DNA of 64,000 bases. It comes from Streptomyces chartreusis (GTDB lineage Bacteria > Actinomycetota > Actinomycetes > Streptomycetales > Streptomycetaceae). Position numbers and translations under genes: made by a program. The notes under the pieces were generated by a model, which did not search any database, was not told the origin of the DNA, and was given only the letters and a program-made list of their open reading frames with translations. Positions 20,644-29,806 of the stretch are shown here, piece after piece. Where the stretch lies: contig NZ_CP023689.1 of NCBI RefSeq assembly GCF_008704715.1, positions 3,348,001-3,412,000 of the forward strand, given 5' to 3'. Numbering within the stretch: the first letter of the stretch is position 1; each line of letters opens with the position of its first letter.

Positions 20644-21450
20644 TCAGCCGGCGGCCAGCCAGACCCGCCGGTCCCGGGCCATGGCGTGCAGCGCCTCCAC
20701 GTCCGCCGGCTTCAGCACCCCGCCGGAACGCCTCAGCCCGTCCACCTCGGTGTCCCTGAGAACCCGGACCTCCCGCACCGACGCCGTGATCGCCACGGCG
20801 GCCGGGGCGACCAGGACCAGCACGGGACGGACCTCCGCGGTCAGGGCGTAGGACGCCCGGTCGGCGTCGGAGCGCACACGGCGCAGCAGCGGATACGTCT
20901 CACGGCGGCCGAGGGCGACCACGGGGTCCGCGACGGTGACCTTCGCCTTGCGGGCGTACAGCGTGTGCAGCGCGAACAGCCCGCCGGGCCCGATCAGCAG
21001 GTGATGGATGCGGTCGCCGCCGGGCAGCGGCACGGAGTGCAGCGCGTGCCAGCCCGCGCCGTCCAGCCGGTCCAGCGCCTCCCCGACCGTCTGCTCGGCC
21101 GTCAGCGCCCGGCGCCGCGGGTCGGGCCGCAGCCGGCGGGAGGGCCCCGGGTCCCGGTCCAGGGCGATCAGCAGGGCCTCGCCGGGACGGTTGGGCGCCA
21201 GGTCGTCGTCCGGGTGCAGGGTCAGCCCGGCCAGCTCGGCGGGGGTGGGCACCGGGGGCGGGCCCACCGTCACCGAGCCGGTGATGAAGGGGCCGAGGGC
21301 CTCCAGCACATCCTCCCTGCTCGCGTCGCTGAGCAGGTTGATCCGGCCCGCCTCACGGTCGTACCAGGCGAGGTTGCGCCCGTCGGTGAGACAGACGTAG
21401 AGCCGTTCCTGCCCGTGCCGCCAGGTCGGTATGACGCGCAGTCCGTTCAT
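20644..21450 (-). CDS. NERD-domain protein (nuclease-related)
   Basis: This 268-residue protein starts MNGLRVIPTWRHGQERLYVC. Its middle part carries a NERD-like segment (VGEALDRLDGAGWHALHSVPLPGGDRIHHLLIGPGGLFALHTLYA, residues about 120-170), a presumed nuclease fold. A short N-terminal region precedes it (LTDGRNLAWYDREAGRINLL). There is no signal peptide or membrane segment. The cellular role is unknown. It is a single gene that converges on the ligD-type gene. Confidence 0.8.
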   Translation of the reverse strand: MNGLRVIPTWRHGQERLYVCLTDGRNLAWYDREAGRINLLSDASREDVLEALGPFITGSVTVGPPPVPTPAELAGLTLHPDDDLAPNRPGEALLIALDRDPGPSRRLRPDPRRRALTAEQTVGEALDRLDGAGWHALHSVPLPGGDRIHHLLIGPGGLFALHTLYARKAKVTVADPVVALGRRETYPLLRRVRSDADRASYALTAEVRPVLVLVAPAAVAITASVREVRVLRDTEVDGLRRSGGVLKPADVEALHAMARDRRVWLAAG

Positions 21451-21563
21451 GCACCATCACCCCACGACCATGGGAACAGGCGGGGTGCTGCGGGGGCAAG
21501 AACCCGGTTACCTTTGAGAGGAGTTGGGCACACCCCTCGCGAGGTGTGGTTGGGGAGGCGCCG

Positions 21564-22070
21564 TTGCGTACCCGCAGGAAGCAACCCGACGTACCCGCTC
21601 CGGACAGCCCCTGGAGCGAGATCGTGCCCGGCCTGTGGATGGGCGGGCACGAGTTCCGGGGCCGCTCGGGGCAACTGGAGTTCGCCGTCGTCAGGGACGA
21701 GTTCGATCTCGTGCAGACACTGCTCAGGCTGCCCGGGCACGGTCCCGATCCCGGCGTGGAGCACCATGTGTGGCCGATCCCGGACGGTCCGCTGGACGGC
21801 ACCCAGCTCGCCGGGGTGATCCGGCTCGCGGAGGCGGCGTGCGAGGCCGTCGACGCCGGCCGCAGGGTCCTGGTCCGCTGCTACCACGGCTACAACCGCT
21901 CGGGGCTCGTCGTCGCCCACGCCCTGGTCCGCCGGAACCACTCCGCCGAGCAGGCGATCCGGCTGATACGCTCCCGCCGCTCTCCGTGGGCCCTGCACAA
22001 CGAGCTGTTCGTCGACTACCTCCGGGCCGGACTGTCGACCGCCCGGCTCCTGGAAGAGCTCGCCGAGTAG
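21564..22070 (+). CDS. Dual-specificity-phosphatase-like protein
   Basis: The 168-residue product has the phosphatase signature CYHGYNRSG (Cx5R) inside VRCYHGYNRSGLVVAHAL, followed by AIRLIRSRRSPWALHNELFVDYL. The usual histidine before the catalytic cysteine is arginine here. I chose the TTG at 21564 because GGGGAGG lies 5 bases upstream, whereas the GTG at 21546 has no ribosome-binding site. The gene is a single unit divergent from the NERD gene. The substrate is unknown; phosphoprotein or phosphoinositide are both possible. Confidence 0.85.
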   Translation: MRTRRKQPDVPAPDSPWSEIVPGLWMGGHEFRGRSGQLEFAVVRDEFDLVQTLLRLPGHGPDPGVEHHVWPIPDGPLDGTQLAGVIRLAEAACEAVDAGRRVLVRCYHGYNRSGLVVAHALVRRNHSAEQAIRLIRSRRSPWALHNELFVDYLRAGLSTARLLEELAE

Positions 22071-22161
22071 CCCGTCGCCCGTACGCCCACCGGGTGCGCA
22101 AAAAGGACTTCCGTACGAATAGGGTGTACGGGCCGACGACACCCCGAGCCCCAGGAGAACC

Positions 22162-22911
22162 GTGCCCCGCAGCCGCCACACGCGCATCGTCGCGCTCAGT
22201 GCCCTGGTCGCACTGCTGCTGGCGGCGGCGACGGCCTGCGGTGACGCCGGGGAGCTCCAGGGCGCCGGCCCGACCGAGACCGCCGTCAGCCCGGACAAGC
22301 TCTGGCCGAGACTGACGCCGGCGTCCCGCCCCGCCTATGAGATCGGTGAGGTGAACCGGGAGGCCGTGAAGGGCGTCATGCTCCCCGGCGACGACATCCG
22401 TGATGTGAACCCGGTGGCGGTCGTGCGCAAGGAGATGGACAAGAGCCCCGGGGACTACGAGGGGCAGAACGCGCAGTACCGCGAGACCGGCCGGCTGATG
22501 GCGCAGTGCGGGGGCGGCGCCGGCCACGGGAAGTGCCCGGTGCTGCGGCCCTACTACCGGGACCTCACCGGCGACGGACGCCCCGAGCTCACCCTCGGCT
22601 TCCGGCTGCTGCCCGGCAAGACCACCGCGGTGCGCGTCTACACCGTCGAGAAGCACCGGCTCATGCAGGTGATGAGCTGGGACGACGCCATCAGCAGCGT
22701 CGAGCTGGCCGGCCGCTCGGTGATCATCCGTTCGCCGTCCGAGGTCGCCGGGTACGAGTACCGGCTCCAGTGGACCTGGGACGCGGACGAGAAGGCGATG
22801 CTGCTGACGCACGACGAGATGCTGCGCACCGGGCACCGCAAGAAGTCGCCCCATCCGTCCCCTTCGCCGTCGGGCTCCCCCTCCCTCACCCCCTCGGCGA
22901 GCACGCCATGA
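22162..22911 (+). CDS. Predicted lipoprotein, CseA-like in context
   Basis: The 249-residue product begins with a basic n-region and hydrophobic stretch ending in a lipobox (LLAAATAC, Cys near residue 27), so it should be anchored on the outer face of the membrane. The mature part contains LTGDGRPELTLGFRLLP and TVEKHRLMQVMSWDDAISS and ends in a Pro/Ser-rich tail. AGGAG at 22153-22157 precedes the GTG start. The stop overlaps the following sensor-kinase start (ATGA). This lipoprotein-plus-kinase order is like cseA/cseC of the cell-envelope stress system, so it may modulate the kinase's signal input; that is inference. Confidence 0.85.
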   Translation: MPRSRHTRIVALSALVALLLAAATACGDAGELQGAGPTETAVSPDKLWPRLTPASRPAYEIGEVNREAVKGVMLPGDDIRDVNPVAVVRKEMDKSPGDYEGQNAQYRETGRLMAQCGGGAGHGKCPVLRPYYRDLTGDGRPELTLGFRLLPGKTTAVRVYTVEKHRLMQVMSWDDAISSVELAGRSVIIRSPSEVAGYEYRLQWTWDADEKAMLLTHDEMLRTGHRKKSPHPSPSPSGSPSLTPSASTP

Positions 22912-24143
22912 GGCTCGCGCTGCCCCAGTGGGCGGGCACGCTGGCCGTGAAGGCCGCCGTCTTCATCACGGTGATGTGCTGTGCGCTGGCCGCGCTGCTC
23001 GGCATCCTCGTGCACGTCTCGGTGACCAACCAGACCGTCGGCCAGGCCCGCGAACTCGCGCTGTCCCGGCTGGAGGACGCGACGGCGGCGTTCGAGGCCG
23101 GGGATCCAACCGGGCCCGGCGTCGAACTCGACCCGCCGGACCTGCCCGAGTCGTTGCGGAAGCTGGCGGTGTCCGGGGAGCGCGGCACGATGGTCGCCGA
23201 TCACCGCGGCCGGCCCACGATGTGGGCGGCGGGCCCGGCCGACGGCGAGCGGGCGCTGGCGGTCGAGGTGGACTACTCGCAGCAGGCCCGCACCATCGAC
23301 GGCCTCGACCGGGCGATCGTGTGGTCGTCGGCGCTGGCGATCGGGGTGACGGCGCTGGTGGGCGCGTTCGCGGTGACACGGGTGACCCGGCGGCTGCACG
23401 CCACCGCCCGGGTGGCCCGGCGGATCAGCGCGGGCGATCTCGACGCCCGGGTGGACGACCCCCGTACGCGCGACTCGACCCGGCCGCCGGACGAGGTGGC
23501 CGCGGTCGCCGCGGCGCTGGACTCCATGGCGTCCTCGTTGCAGAGCAAGCTGCTCGCCGAGCAGCGGTTCACGGCGGACGTGGCGCACGAGCTGCGCACC
23601 CCGCTGACCGGGCTGCACGCGGCGGCCGAGCTGCTGCCGGCGGGGCGGCCGACGGAGCTGGTGCAGGACCGGGTGTCGGCGTTGCGCACGCTGACCGAGG
23701 ACCTGCTGGAGATCTCGCGGCTGGACAGCGGGCGCGAGCGCTCCGAGCCGGACAGCGAGCCGCTCGCGGCGCTGGCCGAGCGGGTGGTGCGGGCGTCCGG
23801 CACCGAGACCGAGGTCGTCGTCCTGCGGGACGTCGTCGTGGAGACGGACCGGCGCCGGCTGGAGCGGGTGCTCGGCAATCTGGTCGCCAACGCGCACAAG
23901 CACGGACGCGGGCCGGTGTCGCTGACGGTGGAAGGTCCGATGGTCACCGTCAGGGATCACGGGGGCGGCTATCCGGAGTACCTCCTCGCGCACGGGCCGC
24001 AGCGGTTCCGTACCGAGGGCGGGGCGAAGGGGCACGGCCTGGGGCTGACCATCGCGTTGGGGCAGGCAGAGGTGCTCGGGGCGCGGCTGTCGTTCGGCAA
24101 CGCGGCGGACGGCGGCGCGGTCGCGACGCTCGTCCTGCGATAG
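22908..24143 (+). CDS. Sensor histidine kinase
   Basis: The 411-residue protein has two membrane segments (about residues 13-35 and 124-146) enclosing an extracellular loop. A HAMP region follows, then a dimerisation/phosphoacceptor site FTADVAHELRTPL with His227, an N box (NLVANAHKHG) and a G box (GAKGHGLGLTIA). It is coupled to the preceding lipoprotein gene by an ATGA overlap. No response regulator lies next to it in either direction, so its partner must be encoded elsewhere. Confidence 0.93.
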   Translation: MRLALPQWAGTLAVKAAVFITVMCCALAALLGILVHVSVTNQTVGQARELALSRLEDATAAFEAGDPTGPGVELDPPDLPESLRKLAVSGERGTMVADHRGRPTMWAAGPADGERALAVEVDYSQQARTIDGLDRAIVWSSALAIGVTALVGAFAVTRVTRRLHATARVARRISAGDLDARVDDPRTRDSTRPPDEVAAVAAALDSMASSLQSKLLAEQRFTADVAHELRTPLTGLHAAAELLPAGRPTELVQDRVSALRTLTEDLLEISRLDSGRERSEPDSEPLAALAERVVRASGTETEVVVLRDVVVETDRRRLERVLGNLVANAHKHGRGPVSLTVEGPMVTVRDHGGGYPEYLLAHGPQRFRTEGGAKGHGLGLTIALGQAEVLGARLSFGNAADGGAVATLVLR

Positions 24144-24188
24144 GCACCGCCCTTCCCGCGGCAGTTCCGCAGCGCTTCTCCTATGGCC

Positions 24189-24225
24189 CATTAGGACGAG
24201 CGAACCCCCGATCGGCCTCCTAATG
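24189..24225. promoter_or_regulatory. Inverted repeat upstream of the SH3 gene, candidate operator
   Basis: CATTAGGA at 24189-24196 and TCCTAATG at 24218-24225 are perfect 8-base inverted arms separated by 21 bases. CATTAGG recurs at 24815-24821, just after the SH3 gene and 35 bases before the FtsW-like gene. The context is regulatory, but the binding factor is unknown. Confidence 0.45.
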
Positions 24226-24266
24226 TGGCGATTAGTCAGGTTCGTTCCCTTGACCTGGAGGTACAC

Positions 24267-24812
24267 ATGGCACTGCGATCCCGACTCGCCATATCCATAG
24301 CCGCCGGCGTCCTCGCCGCCGCGGCCGCCGCAACTCCCGCCGTCGCCGACGACGAGTGGGGTTCCCAGAGCGGTGGCTCGTCGTCCGGCGAGTCCCAGGG
24401 CGGCGACTGGGGCGGGGGCCAAGGAGATGAAGGGGGCGGCCAGCAAGGCCAGGGTGGAGACGGGGGCGGCGGCCAGGGCGGGGACGGGGGCGGCGGCCAG
24501 GGAGGCCAGGGCGGGGACGGGGGCGGTGGCGACTGGGGCGGGTCCGGTGGGGACTGGAGCCAAGGCGGCAACCAGAGCCAGCAGTTCACCCGGGGCCGAG
24601 TCACCGCGAGCTCGCTGCTGCTGCGCTCCGCGCCGAACCGCGGCAGCCAGGTGATCCGGGTCGTCCACCAGGGGGACATCGTCAGGATCTTCTGCAAGAC
24701 CGAGGGCGAGAGCGTCCAGGGCAACCGCTTCTGGTACCTGCTCGCGGACGGCACCTGGGCCTGGGGCTCGGCCCGCTTCATCGAGACCCGGCACACGCCG
24801 CGCTGGTGCTGA
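24267..24812 (+). CDS. Secreted SH3-domain protein with Gly/Gln-rich spacer
   Basis: The 181-residue product has a signal peptide with a likely cleavage after AVA (residues about 25-28). A low-complexity Gly/Gln/Asp/Trp segment follows (residues about 30-110; repeated GGQGG, GDGGGG, DWGG). A C-terminal bacterial SH3-like domain begins RGRVTASSLLLRSAPNRGSQ and ends FIETRHTPRWC. Such domains usually bind peptidoglycan or cell-wall partners. TGGAGG at 24256-24261 fixes the ATG. The spacer DNA is a run of degenerate GGGGGCGGCCAGGG-type repeats that can vary in length. Confidence 0.88.
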   Translation: MALRSRLAISIAAGVLAAAAAATPAVADDEWGSQSGGSSSGESQGGDWGGGQGDEGGGQQGQGGDGGGGQGGDGGGGQGGQGGDGGGGDWGGSGGDWSQGGNQSQQFTRGRVTASSLLLRSAPNRGSQVIRVVHQGDIVRIFCKTEGESVQGNRFWYLLADGTWAWGSARFIETRHTPRWC

Positions 24813-24855
24813 TCCATTAGGCACACAAGACGGACTATTTGGGTAAGTTCCGGAC

Positions 24856-26238
24856 ATGACCAAGGCCGGAACCACCCTGGTGGCAGCGGACGCTCCCGCT
24901 CCCGCCGCACCGCTCCCCCGGCGCCGTGGCATCGAACTGGCCCTCATCGTCGTGGCCGTCCTGCTCTCCGTGTACGGCTACTGCGCGGTCGGCCTCGCCC
25001 GTAGCGGCACCGTCCCGCCCGGCGCCGCCGGATACGGCGCCGGGCTCGGTGTGCTCGCGCTGGTCGCACATCTGGCCGTACGCCTGCGCGCACCGTCCGC
25101 GGACCCGCTGCTGCTGCCGATCGGGGTGCTGCTCAACGGCCTCGGCCTGGTGCTGATCTACCGGCTCGACCTGGAGACACCGGGCGACCGGGCGGCGCCC
25201 ACCCAACTCGTGTGGTCCACGCTGGGAGTGGCGCTGTTCATCGTGGTGGTCCTGCTGCTGCGCGACCACCGGGTGCTCCAGCGCTACTCCTACGTCTGTG
25301 TGGTCGCCGCGCTCGTCCTGCTCACCCTGCCCATCTTCTTCCCCTCCGTGAACGGCGCCCGCATCTGGATCCGGATCGCCGGATTCTCCATCCAGCCCGG
25401 CGAGTTCGCGAAGGTGCTGCTCGCGGTGTTCTTCGCCGCGTACCTGGCCGCCAACCGCAACGCGCTGGCGTACACCGGCCGTCGCGTCCTCGGCATCGAG
25501 AAGCTCCAACTGCCCACCGGCCGCGTCCTCGGCCCCATCGTCGCGATCTGGCTGCTGAGCGTGGGCGTGCTGGTCCTGGAACGCGACCTGGGCACCTCGC
25601 TGCTGTTCTTCGGCCTGTTCGTGGTCCTGCTGTACGTCGCCACCGGGCGCACCGGGTGGATCGCCCTCGGCCTGCTGCTCGCGGCGCTCGGCGCGATCGC
25701 CGTCGGCGAGTTGGAGCCGCATGTGCACGGCCGGGTCGAGGACTGGCGGCACCCGTTCGCGTCGATCGCCGCGGGCGAGGGCCCCAACCAGCTCTCGCAG
25801 TCGCTGTTCGCCTTCGCGGCGGGCGGCACGTTCGGCACCGGACTGGGCCTCGGCCACTCGATCCTGATCGGCTTCGCGGCCAAGTCCGACTTCATCCTGG
25901 CGACGGCCGGGGAGGAGCTCGGCCTCGCGGGCCTGTCCGCGATCTTCATCCTCTACGGCCTGCTGGTGGAACGCGGCTACCGGGCCGGCCTCGCCCTGCG
26001 CGACCCCTTCGGCCGGCTGCTCGCGGTCGGGCTCGCCTCGATCGTGGCGCTCCAGGTGTTCGTGATCGCGGGCGGGGTGACCGGCCTGATCCCGCTGACC
26101 GGCATGGCGATGCCGTTCCTGGCGCAGGGCGGCTCGTCGGTGGTCACCAACTGGGCGATCGTGGCGCTGCTGATCCGGGTCAGCGACAAGGCCCGCAGCA
26201 GACTCGGCGTGCCCAAGGGCGAGGAGGCCGCCCGATGA
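24856..26238 (+). CDS. FtsW/RodA/SpoVE-family glycosyltransferase
   Basis: This 460-residue polytopic membrane protein has about ten or more hydrophobic segments and SEDS-family marks: NGARIWIRIAGFSIQPGEFAKVLL, ERDLGTSLLFFGLF, GRVEDWRHPF, ATAGEELGLAG and GMAMPFLAQGGSSVV. SEDS proteins polymerise lipid II together with a class B PBP, and a PBP gene follows with an ATGA overlap. The pair lies outside a division (dcw) cluster, so a role in aerial growth or sporulation septation is plausible. No clear ribosome-binding site precedes the ATG. Confidence 0.95.
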   Translation: MTKAGTTLVAADAPAPAAPLPRRRGIELALIVVAVLLSVYGYCAVGLARSGTVPPGAAGYGAGLGVLALVAHLAVRLRAPSADPLLLPIGVLLNGLGLVLIYRLDLETPGDRAAPTQLVWSTLGVALFIVVVLLLRDHRVLQRYSYVCVVAALVLLTLPIFFPSVNGARIWIRIAGFSIQPGEFAKVLLAVFFAAYLAANRNALAYTGRRVLGIEKLQLPTGRVLGPIVAIWLLSVGVLVLERDLGTSLLFFGLFVVLLYVATGRTGWIALGLLLAALGAIAVGELEPHVHGRVEDWRHPFASIAAGEGPNQLSQSLFAFAAGGTFGTGLGLGHSILIGFAAKSDFILATAGEELGLAGLSAIFILYGLLVERGYRAGLALRDPFGRLLAVGLASIVALQVFVIAGGVTGLIPLTGMAMPFLAQGGSSVVTNWAIVALLIRVSDKARSRLGVPKGEEAAR

Positions 26239-27707
26239 CCCGGCACATCCGGCACGCCGCGTTCTTCTGCGCCCTGCTGCTGGTCGCGCTGCTCGTCAAC
26301 GCCGCCCGCATCCAGGTCGTCGAGGCCCCGTCCTACGACGACAACATCGCCAACCGCCGCACCACGATCTCCCGTTACGGCCAGCCCCGCGGCGACATCC
26401 TGGTCGACGACGAACCGGTCACCGGCTCCCACGACACCGGCGAGCACCTGCGCTACGAGCGGACGTACACGAACGGCCCGATGTACGCGCCCGTCACCGG
26501 CTTCGCCTCGCAGGAGTACGGCACGACGTTCCTGGAGCACGCGCAGGACGGCGTCCTCGCGGGCACGGACCCGCTGCTCTCCCCGTTCCCGTGGAGCGGC
26601 ACCAACGGCGACCGGAACCCCGGCGGTGACGTCGTCACCACACTGCGCCGGGCCGCGCAGGAGGCGGCGTACGAGGGGCTCGCGGGCCGCAAGGGCGCGG
26701 TGGCGGCGGTCGAACCGTCGACGGGACGCATCCTGGCGCTGGTCTCGGCCCCCTCCTACGACCCGTCCGCCCTGTCCGGGAACGGCGCCTCGGTGACGCG
26801 TTCCTGGGCGTCGCTGAACCGCGACAAGGACCGGCCGATGCTGAACCGGGCGGTGCGCAAGACGTATCCGCCGGGCTCGACGTTCAAGGTGGTGACGGCG
26901 GCCGCGGCGCTGGACGCGGGTGTGGTCGAGGACCTGGACGAGCCGACCGACTCCCCCGACCCGTACACCCTGCCGGGCACCCGGACCTCGCTGACCAACG
27001 AGTCCGAGGGCTGCGAGGACGTCCCGCTGCGCAAGGCGTTCGAGTGGTCCTGCAACACGGTGTTCGCGCGCCTCGGGGTCAGGACGGGCGTGACCGGGAT
27101 GGCGCGGACCGCGGACGCCTTCGGCTTCAACGACGCGAACCTGAAGATCCCCTACTCGGTCGCCGAGAGCACCTTCGACTCCGAGGTGGACCGGGCGCAG
27201 CTCGCGCTGTCCTCGATCGGGCAGTACAACACCCGCGCCACCCCGCTCCAGATGGCGATGGTCGCGGCGGCCGTGGCCAACGGCGGCCAGGTGCGCTCGC
27301 CGTATCTCGTGGAGCGCACGACCCGGGCGGGCGGTGCCACGGTGGCCACGGCCGGGTCCCGCCCGACCCGGCAGGCGATGCGCCCGTCGACCGCGAGGCT
27401 CCTGAAGGAGCTGATGGTGGACGTCGTACGCGAGGGCACCGGCACCAACGCGTGGATCCCGGGCGCGACGGTCGGCGGCAAGACCGGCACGGCCCAGCAC
27501 GGCCTCGGCAACTCCGGCACGCCGTACGCCTGGTTCGTCTCCTGGGCCAAGGGCGACCGCGATCTGGAGCCCAAGGTGGCGGTCGCGGTGGTGGTGGAGG
27601 ACGCGGACACGGACCGCGGGGAGATCAGCGGCGGCGGTGACGCGGCACCGATCGCCCGCGCGGTGATGGAGGCGGTGCTGAAGTCACCCTCGGGCGACCG
27701 CGGTTGA
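26235..27707 (+). CDS. Penicillin-binding protein (class B transpeptidase, PBPA-like)
   Basis: The 490-residue product has one N-terminal membrane anchor (FFCALLLVALLVNAARI) and a transpeptidase domain with the active-site motifs STFK (about Ser215), SCN (about 271) and KTGTA (about 416). It would cross-link peptidoglycan made by the SEDS protein encoded immediately upstream. The 490-residue length fits PBPA-type enzymes rather than long FtsI. Its last 24 bases overlap the 3' end of the convergent sensor-kinase gene. Confidence 0.96.
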   Translation: MTRHIRHAAFFCALLLVALLVNAARIQVVEAPSYDDNIANRRTTISRYGQPRGDILVDDEPVTGSHDTGEHLRYERTYTNGPMYAPVTGFASQEYGTTFLEHAQDGVLAGTDPLLSPFPWSGTNGDRNPGGDVVTTLRRAAQEAAYEGLAGRKGAVAAVEPSTGRILALVSAPSYDPSALSGNGASVTRSWASLNRDKDRPMLNRAVRKTYPPGSTFKVVTAAAALDAGVVEDLDEPTDSPDPYTLPGTRTSLTNESEGCEDVPLRKAFEWSCNTVFARLGVRTGVTGMARTADAFGFNDANLKIPYSVAESTFDSEVDRAQLALSSIGQYNTRATPLQMAMVAAAVANGGQVRSPYLVERTTRAGGATVATAGSRPTRQAMRPSTARLLKELMVDVVREGTGTNAWIPGATVGGKTGTAQHGLGNSGTPYAWFVSWAKGDRDLEPKVAVAVVVEDADTDRGEISGGGDAAPIARAVMEAVLKSPSGDRG

Positions 27708-29639
27708 CGTCGGCTCCTGGATCAGGGCGGCCGGCAGGGCGACGTAGGCGGTGACGCCCGTGCCCTGGGTGGGGCGGAGCTCGACGTGGGCACCGAGGCG
27801 GGCGGCGAGGGCGCCGACGACGTGGTGACCGAGGAACCGGGTCGGGGCGGTGTGCAGGGAGTCGCCCTTCCCCGCCAGCACGGCGTTGGCCTCGGCCAGG
27901 CGCTCCGGTGTCATCCCGATGCCCCGGTCCACCACGGCCAGGCAGTACTCGGCGGCGTCCGGCCAGCCGTGGACCTCGACGGGCTGCTGGGGCGGGCTGA
28001 ACATCAGCGCGTTCTCCACCAGCTCGGCGATCAGATGGGACAGTTCGGCGACGCTGTGGCCGCGGATGCCGCACTGCCGGACGTCCACGGCGGCCACCCG
28101 CCGATACTGCTCGACCTCGGCGACCGCCGACCGCACCACGTCCGTGACGGCGACCGTGCCCTTCCAGGACCGGGCCGGCGACTCCTCGCCGGCCAGCACC
28201 AGCAGTGACTCGGCGTTGCGGCGCATCCGGGTGGCCAGGTGGTCGAGTTCGAAGAGCTCGGCGAGGGCGTCCGGGTCGAGCTCCTGGCTCTCCAGGGTGG
28301 TGATCAGGCCGAGCTGCCGGTTGAGCAGGCTCTGGTTGCGGCGGCCGAGGCTGGCCAGCGACTCGGTGCTGGTCCGGCGCAGGACGGCCTGCTGGGCGGC
28401 GAGGCCGACGGCGGTGTCCTCGACGTTGCGCAGGGCGGCGGCCAGCCGGCTGATCTCCCGTGCGCCGCCGGGGAGTCGGGGCCGCCCGGCCCCGTCGTCG
28501 TGCGGGCTGCCGGGGTCGGCCTCCTGGATCCGCCGGACCGCCTCGGGCAGCCGCGCTCCGGCGACCGCGTCCGCCTCGTCGGCGAGGGCACCCAGCGGGC
28601 GGGTGATGGAGCGGGCCGAGAAGACGGCGAGCGCGACGGCCACACCCAGGATCAGCACCCCGAGGGCGAGGAACCCGCCGAGCTGCCGGGTGGCGGCGGA
28701 TCCGGCGTCGGCGGCCCGCGCACGGACGTCGTCCCCGACCTCCCGCTGCACGCCGTGCAGATCGTCCACGAGGGTCGTCATGTCGGCCCACCACCGGGCG
28801 GGGGCCACGTCGAGAGCGGACCCGTCGGCTCCTCGCCCGGCCCGCGCCTCGTACCCGGCGACCCGGCGCGCGGCGTCCGTGCCGAAGGCGTCGTCGAGCG
28901 CGGACTCCTGCTCTCCCCGGGCGAGTTGCCGGAACTGGCCCAGCGCGGCCACCCGGGTGGCGCGGACCTCCGTGAAGTCGAGGTACTCACCGGAGCGGAA
29001 GCGCCCGGCCGCGAACACCCCGTTGAGTGAGCCGCGTTCGAGCGCGACGGCCTCCGTGGCCCGGGCGAGCGCCTGAAGGGCCTGCACGCCCTGCGCGATA
29101 CGCCGGTCGCCGTCCGGGACACCGGCCGACTCGGCGTCGACGAGCCGTGTGACGGCCTTGGTGTAGGTGCGCAGGGTGGCGGCGCGCCCGGCGATGCCGG
29201 CGTCCACGTGCTCGCGCGTGGTGGCGAGGGCGGCGAGCGGAACGTCGGCGCCGCGCACGGCGGAGACGAGCGGACCGCTCTCGGACTCCAGCGAGGCGCT
29301 CAGGGCGTCCCGTGCCCGGTCGGTACGGGTCCGCTGCGCGACGACGTCGTCCCGGTACCCCTTCTCACCGCCCAACAGCCCGTTGGTCAGCCCGCGTTCA
29401 CGCTGCACCTCCCGGACGAGCCCCTGCACCCGCAACAGCACCCCGACATGCGCCTCGGTGTCCCGGGCGGCGGAGAAGTCGGCGGCCCGGTCGGCGACGC
29501 CGAGCCCGGTGAGAGCGAGCAGCAGACACGTCGGAACGGCCAGCACTATGGCCATACGGCCCCGGATGGAACTCCAACCGGGCAGCGTAAAAGGGCGGCG
29601 GACGATCGGGCGAAGGGCGGTCAGTACGTTCCCCGTCAT
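27684..29639 (-). CDS. NIT-domain sensor kinase, orphan CvnA-like
   Basis: The 651-residue protein has membrane segments near residues 28-48 and 315-340, a large extracellular nitrate/nitrite-sensing-type (NIT) helical domain between them (VQRERGLTNGLLGG, ALERGSLNGVF), a HAMP region and a C-terminal ATPase domain (ELSHLIAELVENALMFSPP, VVDRGIGMTPERLAEAN). A canonical HELRTP phosphoacceptor is missing; instead the region LNRQLGLITTLES...DHLATRMRRNAESLLVLAG matches the CvnA kinase at 38442-41336. Unlike that gene, no roadblock, DUF742 or GTPase gene follows, so it is an orphan. It is probably transcribed alone; the 3' end overlaps the PBP gene. Confidence 0.93.
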   Translation of the reverse strand: MTGNVLTALRPIVRRPFTLPGWSSIRGRMAIVLAVPTCLLLALTGLGVADRAADFSAARDTEAHVGVLLRVQGLVREVQRERGLTNGLLGGEKGYRDDVVAQRTRTDRARDALSASLESESGPLVSAVRGADVPLAALATTREHVDAGIAGRAATLRTYTKAVTRLVDAESAGVPDGDRRIAQGVQALQALARATEAVALERGSLNGVFAAGRFRSGEYLDFTEVRATRVAALGQFRQLARGEQESALDDAFGTDAARRVAGYEARAGRGADGSALDVAPARWWADMTTLVDDLHGVQREVGDDVRARAADAGSAATRQLGGFLALGVLILGVAVALAVFSARSITRPLGALADEADAVAGARLPEAVRRIQEADPGSPHDDGAGRPRLPGGAREISRLAAALRNVEDTAVGLAAQQAVLRRTSTESLASLGRRNQSLLNRQLGLITTLESQELDPDALAELFELDHLATRMRRNAESLLVLAGEESPARSWKGTVAVTDVVRSAVAEVEQYRRVAAVDVRQCGIRGHSVAELSHLIAELVENALMFSPPQQPVEVHGWPDAAEYCLAVVDRGIGMTPERLAEANAVLAGKGDSLHTAPTRFLGHHVVGALAARLGAHVELRPTQGTGVTAYVALPAALIQEPTSTAVARG

Positions 29640-29806
29640 GCTCCGTGAAGCTACGGGCGGGCCGGTCAGTGCACGGTTTCCCGCCCGTAAGACGGCGGTA
29701 CACAGTTACTCACCCGCACGCCGTCGCGGTTGTGAAACAGGGACATGTGCCCACGTACTGAGATACCCCCTGGGCCACCGCCGGCAGCCGACCTATCGTT
29801 CGGTCC

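Noticed and set aside
21546..21563. GTG start of the phosphatase gene
   Set aside because: There is no Shine-Dalgarno before it, whereas TTG 21564 has GGGGAGG at 5 bases.
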